DNA of 7,051 nt, from positions 1-7,051 of the forward strand of contig UQUX01000092.1 in NCBI GenBank assembly GCA_900544425.1. The letters are read 5' to 3'. The notes under the pieces were generated by a model, which had not been told where the DNA came from, did no database searches, and was given only the letters and a program-made list of their open reading frames with translations. Source of the stretch: an uncultured Collinsella sp. Its GTDB lineage: Bacteria; Actinomycetota; Coriobacteriia; Coriobacteriales; Coriobacteriaceae. The translations under genes were made by a program, and so were the position numbers. Of this stretch, positions 1-4,216 are shown one piece after another (the stretch's first letter is position 1; each line of letters opens with the position of its first letter).

Positions 1-228
1 GCGCGTGAGCTTGCCCTCGTCAAACTCCGGATAGGACTCAAACAGGGAGCGTGCGACCACAGCACCCAAAATGGAATCGCCCAAGAACTCAAGGCGCTCA
101 TAGCTGGCAGAAACCGGCTGGCCCTCGACTGCCGAGGGATGCGTAAGGGCCGCGCGCAGCAGCACCTTGTCATTGAACTCATGGCCCAGAATCTCCTGGG
201 CGCGCGTAAGTCGTTCGGATAAAGCCAA
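1..228 (-). CDS. rnc: Ribonuclease III, N-terminal part (runs off left edge)
   Basis: RNase III cuts double-stranded RNA, notably in rRNA precursor processing and mRNA turnover. Only the first 76 residues are visible. They include the start of the endonuclease domain: ALTHPSA at about residues 27-33, then the family signature ERLEFLGDS at residues 44-52, which carries conserved acidic active-site positions (E47, D51). The dsRNA-binding domain lies outside the window. The start is TTG at 228-226. It is chosen because a perfect AAGGAGG Shine-Dalgarno lies 8 nt upstream (243-237), inside the last codons of acpP, and no ATG gives a better N-terminus. Only 3 nt separate the acpP stop from this start, so the two genes are almost certainly co-transcribed and probably translationally coupled. 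The acpP-rnc order is common in bacteria. Identity is secure; the exact start is slightly less so. Confidence 0.95.
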   Translation of the reverse strand, partial: MALSERLTRAQEILGHEFNDKVLLRAALTHPSAVEGQPVSASYERLEFLGDSILGAVVARSLFESYPEFDEGKLTR

Positions 229-231
229 GAC

Positions 232-474
232 TTAGGCCTCCTTGGCAGCTTCGATAGCGTCGACGGCGTCGGCGACAGAGTTGAGCGAGAGCAGAGTCTC
301 GTCATCGATCTCGAGGTTGAACTCGTCCTCGATAGCCGTAACCAGCTGCAGGCGCTCGAGCGAGTTGGCATCGAGGTCGTCAAAGGTGGTCTCATCGCTA
401 ATTTCGGCAACATCGACGCCCAGAACGTCAGCAGCGACCTCGGCGATCTTGTCGAAGATTTCGGAGCGGTCCAT
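232..474 (-). CDS. acpP: Acyl carrier protein
   Basis: This 80-residue acidic four-helix protein carries acyl chains on a 4'-phosphopantetheine arm for fatty acid and phospholipid synthesis in the cytoplasm. It aligns along its full length with bacterial AcpP: IAEVAADVLGV in helix I, the attachment segment LDANSLERLQL at 34-44, and AIEDEFNLEI at 47-56. The prosthetic-group serine is S38. The usual Asp-Ser-Leu motif is Asn-Ser-Leu here, and two nearby helix II positions also differ from the E. coli pattern (R41 for Thr, Q43 for Glu), so the recognition helix is less acidic than usual. The start is ATG at 474, with AGAGGA about 6 nt upstream. A longer in-frame reading back to 711 runs antisense through the plsX end and is not ACP-like. 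It sits 124 nt after plsX and 3 nt before rnc. A promoter and palindrome lie upstream. Confidence 0.96.
   Translation of the reverse strand: MDRSEIFDKIAEVAADVLGVDVAEISDETTFDDLDANSLERLQLVTAIEDEFNLEIDDETLLSLNSVADAVDAIEAAKEA
237..243 (-). promoter_or_regulatory. Shine-Dalgarno of rnc, embedded in acpP 3' end
   Basis: On the minus strand AAGGAGG forms the Lys-Glu codons and the first base of the last Ala codon of acpP. It is followed by an 8-nt spacer and TTG. The strong site and good spacing decide the TTG start of rnc and imply that ribosomes finishing acpP can reload directly. Confidence 0.75.
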
Positions 475-510
475 AGCGCTTCCTCTCATAGTGCATGAAT
501 ACCAAAAGAA

Positions 511-532
511 TGGTACCGCCCGGGCGGTACCA
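511..532. promoter_or_regulatory. Perfect 22-bp palindrome upstream of acpP (operator or terminator)
   Basis: The half TGGTACCGCCC (511-521) is followed directly by its exact reverse complement GGGCGGTACCA (522-532). It lies 36 nt upstream of the acpP start codon and 66 nt after the plsX stop. Read as DNA it looks like an operator for a dimeric repressor, just downstream of a possible -10 box at 551-546. Read as RNA on the minus strand it can form a 9-bp stem with a CCGG loop followed by TTCTTTT, so it could also be an intrinsic terminator or attenuator between plsX and acpP. I do not recognise the motif as a known operator. What it does is inference. Confidence 0.6.
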
Positions 533-545
533 AGACACGGTTCTG

Positions 546-551
546 ATTCTA
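546..551 (-). promoter_or_regulatory. Possible -10 element of an acpP promoter
   Basis: TAGAAT on the minus strand matches the TATAAT consensus at five of six positions. No convincing -35 hexamer is visible 16-18 nt upstream. If used, transcription would start near 540-538, giving a leader of about 65 nt and placing the palindrome at 532-511 immediately downstream of the start site. Confidence 0.35.
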
Positions 552-598
552 CCCCACGACGTGCGCCGCGAAGCACATAACAGCGCCCTAACTCGCTC

Positions 599-1618
599 TT
601 ATAAAACGATACCGTCCATAGAGTTGGCGACATTCTCGACCAGCCCGGCGCGCACGGCTTCGGCCGCCGCGAGCGTACCGTTTTTGACAGCCTCGACTGA
701 GGTGGCGCCATGGCCGATCAGGACCACGCCGCGCAGGCCCAGAAGAATCGCGCCGCCCTTGGCGTCGCCAGAGAGCTTGGCCTTAATCTCGCGCATCTGC
801 TTTTTGATGAGCAGCGCGGCAATCTTGGTGCCGAGCGAAGACATAAAGACACCCTTGAGCTCCCGCAGCAAAAACTTGGCAGCGCCCTCGGTGGCCTTGA
901 GCGCAATATTGCCCGACATGCCATCGGCAACGATGACATCGAAGTTACCCGAGGTGATGTCCGTTCCCTCGCAGTTACCAACAAAGCCGGGAACGGCGGC
1001 TTTCATGGCCGGGAAGCAGGCCTTGGTAAAGTTGGAGCCCTTCTCGTCCTCGGTGCCGTTGGCAAGCAGGCCCACGCGGGGATGCTCGATACCCAGGACG
1101 ACGCGGGCATAGGCGCTACCCATCTGAGCAAAACGCACCATATCGTCAACCTCGACATCAGGGTTGGCACCCATGTCGCACAACACCGTCAGACCGCCGG
1201 CGCGATTGGGCAGCGCATTGGTCAGACAGGGGCGCACCGGCTGCTTCTTGCCTTCGGCCTGATACCTAAACGGCGTCACGTAGGCTGTGGCAGCGGCCGT
1301 CATGGCGCCGGTGGAGCCGGCAGAGAAGAACGCATCCGCGTTGCCCTTCTTAATGGCGCGGCAAGAAAGCACGATCGACGACTTACGCTTGGTCATCACG
1401 GCGCGAATGGGATCGTCATCCATGGCGATAACGTCGGGCGCCTCAAGGGCCTCAACACGTGCGTGGGAAGCTGCAAAGGGATTGACGATTTCGGCGGGGC
1501 CAGCTGCCAAGACCTCGATATCGGGATCGGCGGCAAGCGCAGCCTCGATACCATCGAGAACGACCTGAGGTTTCTCGTCTCCGCCCACAACGTCTACACA
1601 AACGCGAACGCTACTCAT
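599..1618 (-). CDS. plsX: Phosphate acyltransferase PlsX (acyl-ACP:phosphate acyltransferase)
   Basis: PlsX converts acyl-ACP and phosphate to acyl-phosphate, the donor that PlsY uses to make lysophosphatidic acid. It is a peripheral membrane enzyme. The 339-residue product is of normal family length. Recognisable blocks are VDVVGGDEKP at 8-17 (family form VDAMGGD..P), FFSAGSTGA at 97-105, LCDMGANPDV at 146-155, VGLLANGTEDEKGS at 182-195, FVGNCEGTDI at 212-221, VADGMSGNIALKATEG at 230-245 and a Gly-rich GGAILLGLRGVVLIGHG segment at 288-304. Of two close ATGs, 1618 is preferred over 1624: AAGGAG at 1631-1626 is 7 nt before the former and only 1 nt before the latter. The gene follows yceD-rpmF, a widely conserved arrangement, but no fabH, fabD or fabG follows; acpP comes next. 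A terminator-like hairpin lies just upstream, so expression may be partly uncoupled from rpmF. Confidence 0.96.
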   Translation of the reverse strand: MSSVRVCVDVVGGDEKPQVVLDGIEAALAADPDIEVLAAGPAEIVNPFAASHARVEALEAPDVIAMDDDPIRAVMTKRKSSIVLSCRAIKKGNADAFFSAGSTGAMTAAATAYVTPFRYQAEGKKQPVRPCLTNALPNRAGGLTVLCDMGANPDVEVDDMVRFAQMGSAYARVVLGIEHPRVGLLANGTEDEKGSNFTKACFPAMKAAVPGFVGNCEGTDITSGNFDVIVADGMSGNIALKATEGAAKFLLRELKGVFMSSLGTKIAALLIKKQMREIKAKLSGDAKGGAILLGLRGVVLIGHGATSVEAVKNGTLAAAEAVRAGLVENVANSMDGIVL

Positions 1619-1625
1619 ATACATG

Positions 1626-1631
1626 CTCCTT
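1626..1631 (-). promoter_or_regulatory. Shine-Dalgarno that sets the plsX start
   Basis: AAGGAG is followed by the 7-nt spacer CATGTAT and then ATG at 1618-1616. The upstream ATG at 1624-1622 is only 1 nt from this site, too close for normal initiation, so the protein should begin Met-Ser-Ser. Confidence 0.7.
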
Positions 1632-1635
1632 ATAC

Positions 1636-1665
1636 AAAAATGGCCGACTCATTGAGCCGGCCATT
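1636..1665 (-). terminator. Intrinsic terminator or attenuator between rpmF and plsX
   Basis: On the minus strand the left arm AATGGCCGGCTC (1665-1654), a 3-nt loop AAT and the right arm GAGTCGGCCATT (1650-1639) form a 12-bp stem with one G-U pair. The stem ends in a run of five T's (1640-1636) that overlaps its base. There is no comparable T-run on the other strand, so it acts in the direction of the genes. It ends only about 18 nt before the plsX start codon, so it could end the rpmF transcript, act as a partial terminator or attenuator for plsX, or act as a 3' stabilising hairpin. Confidence 0.7.
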
Positions 1666-1668
1666 GTG

Positions 1669-1682
1669 GTTCCATTTGGAAC
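1669..1682 (-). repeat. Small inverted repeat in the rpmF-plsX gap
   Basis: GTTCCA (1682-1677), a 2-nt AA loop and TGGAAC (1674-1669) form a short perfect hairpin just upstream of the terminator-like stem. Its central AAATGG (1677-1672) can also pair with CCATTT (1643-1638) in the terminator's right arm and T-tract, but that 6-bp pairing is much weaker than the 12-bp terminator stem. Confidence 0.45.
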
Positions 1683-1703
1683 GGCATCGCATCCAGAGTA
1701 TAC

Positions 1704-1718
1704 CGTTACTCGGTAACG
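1704..1718 (-). repeat. Inverted repeat spanning the rpmF stop codon
   Basis: On the minus strand CGTTAC, CGA, GTAACG makes a 6-bp hairpin that contains the L32 stop codon. An overlapping alternative, TACCG, AGTAA, CGGTA (1715-1701), places the stop codon in the loop. The two pairings exclude each other. Whether they form in the mRNA is unknown. Confidence 0.4.
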
Positions 1719-1885
1719 ATAACCTCGCGGTCCTTGTAGAAACCGCAGCTGGGGCACACGTGGTGCGGAAGCTTAACAGCGCCGCAACGGGGGCACGTGG
1801 ACTGAGCCGCAGCCGAGATCTTCATGTTGGCGGAACGACGGGTGTGAGTGCGGATACGACCCTGCTTTTGTTTAGGTACGGGCAT
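1706..1885 (-). CDS. rpmF: 50S ribosomal protein L32
   Basis: L32 is a small zinc-ribbon protein of the large ribosomal subunit. The 59-residue product starts with the family hallmark MPVPKQKQGRIRTHTRRS. Two CxxC pairs follow, C31-P-R-C34 and C44-P-S-C47, expected to bind one zinc ion, so this is the zinc-containing (C+) form and not a cysteine-less paralogue. The C-terminus is YKDREVIVTE. The start ATG at 1885 has AAGGAAGG about 5 nt upstream (1898-1891). The gene lies 64 nt downstream of yceD and 87 nt upstream of plsX; yceD-rpmF-plsX is a classic conserved neighbourhood. A possible promoter lies in the upstream gap and a terminator-like hairpin follows. Nothing in the sequence is missing or broken. 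Confidence 0.98.
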   Translation of the reverse strand: MPVPKQKQGRIRTHTRRSANMKISAAAQSTCPRCGAVKLPHHVCPSCGFYKDREVIVTE

Positions 1886-1935
1886 AGTGACCTTCCTTAT
1901 GAACTATCCAGTGTGGCGATTACGCGCAAGTAGCG

Positions 1936-1944
1936 ATACTACCA
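1936..1944 (-). promoter_or_regulatory. Possible extended -10 promoter of rpmF
   Basis: TGGTAGTAT on the minus strand combines a TGn extension with a TAnnnT box, in the gap right after the yceD stop. The start site would be near 1929, giving a leader of about 44 nt before rpmF. No good -35 box is seen, so this is tentative. Confidence 0.3.
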
Positions 1945-1949
1945 CAGTT

Positions 1950-2504
1950 TTACTCATCAAGCTTGAGATTCTTCAATGCTGCAAATGGATTTTCCGTGGC
2001 AGCGGCCCATTCTGCCTCTGCCTGGGCGGCGCAATCGCATTGCTCGACGTTGAGATTGCAACCGCAAGTGGGGCACAGACCGCGACAATCGGGCTTGCAA
2101 AGCACCACAAACGGCGTGTCCATAACGACCGCGTCATTGATGGGCTCGCCCAGATCGACGATGCGGTCCTCACCCAGGAGCTCGTAGCCATCCTCGTAGG
2201 CCTCGGGATCCTCGGGCTCCTCAAAGAGGTAGAACTCCTCGATCTCGCCAGCGATATCAAACGAGGCGGGCTCCAGGCAACGGTCGCACTCGCCGGTGGC
2301 GTGCGCGCGGACCATGCCCGTGAGCAAGACACCGGTACCGGCATTGGTAAAGACAACGTCGTAGTCAATGCCATCCTGCAGCTGGTACTCCTTCTCGCCC
2401 ACCGTGTAGGTGGCGACATCGACCTTACCGGTCAGCGGATACGAATCTCCAGGAAACTCGAGCTGCTCGGAAAGATCGACGGTAACGCTCGGGAACTCAG
2501 CCAT
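1950..2504 (-). CDS. yceD: YceD family protein (DUF177), large-subunit rRNA accumulation
   Basis: DUF177/YceD proteins affect 23S rRNA accumulation; the biochemical activity is not settled. The product is 184 residues. A beta-rich N-terminal half ends in CDRCLEP (C73, C76). A very acidic segment follows (about 88-112), and the C-terminal hallmark CRGLCPTCGCNLN at 140-152 has additional cysteines at 136, 156 and 158. The paired cysteine motifs suggest a structural zinc site. The start ATG at 2504 overlaps the stop of the upstream gene as TAATG. I see no strong Shine-Dalgarno, consistent with translation by coupling. An in-frame extension to 2555 lies inside the upstream gene and lacks family resemblance. 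It sits immediately before rpmF, as in many bacteria. Identity is confident, mechanism is not. Confidence 0.92.
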   Translation of the reverse strand: MAEFPSVTVDLSEQLEFPGDSYPLTGKVDVATYTVGEKEYQLQDGIDYDVVFTNAGTGVLLTGMVRAHATGECDRCLEPASFDIAGEIEEFYLFEEPEDPEAYEDGYELLGEDRIVDLGEPINDAVVMDTPFVVLCKPDCRGLCPTCGCNLNVEQCDCAAQAEAEWAAATENPFAALKNLKLDE

Positions 2505-3001
2505 TACCACTGACCATTCTGTTGGGCGGCACCCTCGTTGAGCTGCTGACGGCAACGGGTAACGGTGCCGGTCAGGCTCTTGAGGTTCTCCTCCAGGTGC
2601 GTAAAGACCTGCTCTGCGTAGTCCTCAGCAGCATAACGCGTCTCGCGCTCGTACTGCTGGGCACGATCGCGGATGTCGTCGGCCTGCTGCTGCGCAAGTC
2701 GGACGATCTCCTGCTCACCGGCAATGGTGAGGGCCTGCTGCTGAGCGTCGGCGATGATGGAATCGGCCTGAGCGGCGGCGGAAGCCATAAGCTCCTCGCG
2801 CTCCTTAAGGATACGGCGGGACTTCTGCCACTCCTCGGGATAGCTCATGCGGATCTCGTCGAGGATGTTGAAGAACACGTCGGCGTCGATGACCTTGAAC
2901 TGAGCGTTCTTGCCGAAAGGCGGCTTGGCTTCCTCGATCAGCCCTTCGAGCTCATCGACCAAGCTGACGATCCTATCGCCAGGAAAATTCTCGCCCGGCA
3001 T
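2504..3001 (-). CDS. SepIVA/DivIVA-like coiled-coil protein
   Basis: The 165-residue protein has a short N-terminal segment (LVDELEGLIEEAKPP, about 14-28), then VIDADVFFNILDEIRMSYPEEW (38-59), then a long Ala/Gln/Glu-rich helix from about 60 to 145 (for example EEWQKSRRILKEREEL, ASAAAQADSIIADAQQQA). It has no signal peptide or membrane segment. The pattern and its place before yceD resemble mycobacterial Rv2927c (SepIVA), a DivIVA-domain protein needed for septation and polar envelope growth, which lies next to the YceD gene Rv2926c. This product is much shorter, as if the middle of the coiled coil were missing. The start ATG at 3001 is chosen over 3025 and 3016 because AAAGGAG lies 5 nt upstream. 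It overlaps yceD by 1 nt. Automated tools may call such proteins ATP synthase subunit B or cell division initiation protein; the former is unlikely without a membrane helix. Confidence 0.7.
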   Translation of the reverse strand: MPGENFPGDRIVSLVDELEGLIEEAKPPFGKNAQFKVIDADVFFNILDEIRMSYPEEWQKSRRILKEREELMASAAAQADSIIADAQQQALTIAGEQEIVRLAQQQADDIRDRAQQYERETRYAAEDYAEQVFTHLEENLKSLTGTVTRCRQQLNEGAAQQNGQW

Positions 3002-3006
3002 CCGGT

Positions 3007-3013
3007 CTCCTTT
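3007..3013 (-). promoter_or_regulatory. Shine-Dalgarno that sets the SepIVA-like start
   Basis: AAAGGAG with a 5-nt spacer ACCGG precedes ATG at 3001-2999. The longer in-frame starts at 3016 and 3025 would put this strong site inside the coding region, so the shorter product is favoured. Confidence 0.65.
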
Positions 3014-3036
3014 CATAGGTAACATATCATCGTGCT

Positions 3037-3045
3037 AGTTTACCA
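3037..3045 (-). promoter_or_regulatory. Possible extended -10 promoter upstream of the SepIVA-like gene
   Basis: TGGTAAACT on the minus strand has a TGn extension and a TAnnnT box in the 68-nt gap after coaD. A start site near 3030 would leave a leader of about 30 nt. A T-rich stretch upstream (TTTTTT, near 3066-3061) stands where a -35 would be but does not match TTGACA. Tentative. Confidence 0.35.
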
Positions 3046-3069
3046 CATGCCACCAGGCAATAAAAAACG

Positions 3070-3567
3070 TCACGAAAAGCGATGTCTGAGCGCTTCGACC
3101 ACGTTGGACGGGACAAACGTCGATACATCGCTGCCGAGCGAGGCGATCTGGCGAACGACCGAGCTCGAGATATAGCCGTACTGCGGCGCACTCATGACAA
3201 AGATGGACTCCAGCTCGCTATCCAAGCGATAATTGAGGTCGGCCTGCTGCAGCTCGTACTCAAAGTCGGTCATAGCGCGCAGGCCCTTGACCACGGCCCC
3301 CGCCCCCTGCTCGCGAGCGAAGTCGACCAAGAGGCCGGTAAAGGGCAGGACCTCGACGCCGTCAATATCACCGAGCGCCTCGCGGGCCAGCGCCACGCGC
3401 TCATCGAGCATAAACGTGGTGCCCACACCGTTTTTACCCTGCGATTCGGCCACGGCGACAATCACGCTGGGAAAGATGCGTCGGGCGCGGCGGATCACAT
3501 CGATATGGCCAAACGTGATGGGATCGAAGGTGCCCGGGACGATCACGCGGTTGATGGTGTCATTCAT
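3070..3567 (-). CDS. coaD: Phosphopantetheine adenylyltransferase
   Basis: CoaD transfers AMP from ATP to 4'-phosphopantetheine, giving dephospho-CoA, the penultimate step of CoA synthesis. The 165-residue length is typical. Motifs run in order: PGTFDPITFGHIDVI at 11-25, whose T18-F-G-H21 is the nucleotidyltransferase TxGH signature; VVKGLRAMTDFEYELQQADLN at 92-112; and ISSSVVRQIASLG at 133-145, matching the family ISSxxxR loop. The start ATG at 3567 has AGGAGG 6 nt upstream (3579-3574). An in-frame extension to 3705 lies within rsmD and has no CoaD features. The gene overlaps rsmD by 8 nt, so the two are probably coupled; rsmD-coaD pairing is widespread. No terminator is evident after it; a 68-nt gap with a possible promoter follows. 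Confidence 0.97.
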   Translation of the reverse strand: MNDTINRVIVPGTFDPITFGHIDVIRRARRIFPSVIVAVAESQGKNGVGTTFMLDERVALAREALGDIDGVEVLPFTGLLVDFAREQGAGAVVKGLRAMTDFEYELQQADLNYRLDSELESIFVMSAPQYGYISSSVVRQIASLGSDVSTFVPSNVVEALRHRFS

Positions 3568-4216
3568 GGGCGTCCTCCTGAAACGTCGTGGCATCGTTGT
3601 TATCAGCATCGGTGACGGCACTATCGCCCTCACCGTCATCATCGCCGACCCAACGAAGCAGGTCGACCGAGGTAATGCCGTAGCGCTTCTCACGTACAGT
3701 CTCAAAGCCTACCGGATGCGCGCCCGCATCGGCGGCGGCATGCTCAAACAGGGCAAAAGCGCCAGGTGCAAACAGACCCTGCTGAGCCAGGTTCTGCAGC
3801 AGTTCCTCGACCGGCTCGGCACCATAAGCATAGGGCGGGTCGAGCAGGACCAGATCAAAGGGGCCGCCCGGCACACGACCGCGCGAGGCACTCGCCAGCA
3901 TGTCGCCCGTGACCACACGCCAACGTGAACGGTCACGGCAGAGCGACTCGATATTCTTGGTAATGAGCCGCGCGGCGTTGCGATCGATCTCAAACGTCGT
4001 GAGCGAGCGGGCCCCACGAGAGAGCATCTCTAACCCTAAGGCGCCGGAGCCGCCAAAGGCGTCCAGCACACGGACCTCGTCCAGATCGAAGTCGAATGCC
4101 GACATGACCATAGATGCGCACGCCTCGCGTACGCGATCAGTCGTGGGGCGGGTGACATCGCGACCACGGGGCTCCTCGATCTTACGACCGCGCCATTCGC
4201 CGCCGATGATTCTCAT
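3560..4216 (-). CDS. rsmD: 16S rRNA (guanine(966)-N2)-methyltransferase RsmD
   Basis: RsmD methylates N2 of G966 in 16S rRNA using S-adenosylmethionine. The 218-residue protein opens with MRIIGGEWRGRKI, followed by RPTTDRVREA at 23-32. The SAM-binding motif is VLDAFGGSGALGLEMLSRGA at 50-69, with the acidic ribose-binding residue in TFEID at 74-78. The catalytic LLDPPYAYG is at 124-132, in which D126-P-P-Y129 is the N-methyltransferase signature. KRYGITSVDLLRW at 177-189 matches the usual C-terminus. Beyond it an extra tail of about 28 residues (191-218) is Asp/Glu/Asn-rich and probably disordered. The ATG at 4216 overlaps the recG stop as ATGA. A strong AAGGAGG lies 10 nt upstream in recG, and a second GGAGG touches the start codon. 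It overlaps coaD by 8 nt at its 3' end. Confidence 0.95.
   Translation of the reverse strand: MRIIGGEWRGRKIEEPRGRDVTRPTTDRVREACASMVMSAFDFDLDEVRVLDAFGGSGALGLEMLSRGARSLTTFEIDRNAARLITKNIESLCRDRSRWRVVTGDMLASASRGRVPGGPFDLVLLDPPYAYGAEPVEELLQNLAQQGLFAPGAFALFEHAAADAGAHPVGFETVREKRYGITSVDLLRWVGDDDGEGDSAVTDADNNDATTFQEDAHE
3574..3579 (-). promoter_or_regulatory. Shine-Dalgarno of coaD inside rsmD
   Basis: AGGAGG lies in the last codons of rsmD (encoding part of FQEDAHE) and is 6 nt from the coaD ATG at 3567. It fixes the coaD start and supports translational coupling across the 8-nt overlap. Confidence 0.7.

Noticed and set aside
232..711. A 159-residue version of ACP starting inside plsX
   Set aside because: The extra 79 residues have no ACP character, cross the intergenic palindrome, and the ATG at 474 has its own ribosome site and gives a standard 80-residue ACP.
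710..1933. A 407-codon open frame on the plus strand antisense to plsX and rpmF
   Set aside because: It crosses two well-supported genes and the terminator between them, has no domain pattern, and lacks a ribosome site.
2504..3001. ATP synthase subunit B as the identity of the coiled-coil protein
   Set aside because: There is no N-terminal membrane helix and no other atp genes are nearby. Coiled-coil composition alone causes this misannotation.
3046..3072. Terminator after coaD
   Set aside because: TGCC/GGCA with a 4-nt loop gives only a 4-bp stem, and the T-run lies upstream of it, not downstream, so it does not form an intrinsic terminator.
3070..3705. A 211-residue version of CoaD starting inside rsmD
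   Set aside because: The first 46 residues come from rsmD read in another frame. The ATG at 3567 with AGGAGG gives the normal 165-residue CoaD.
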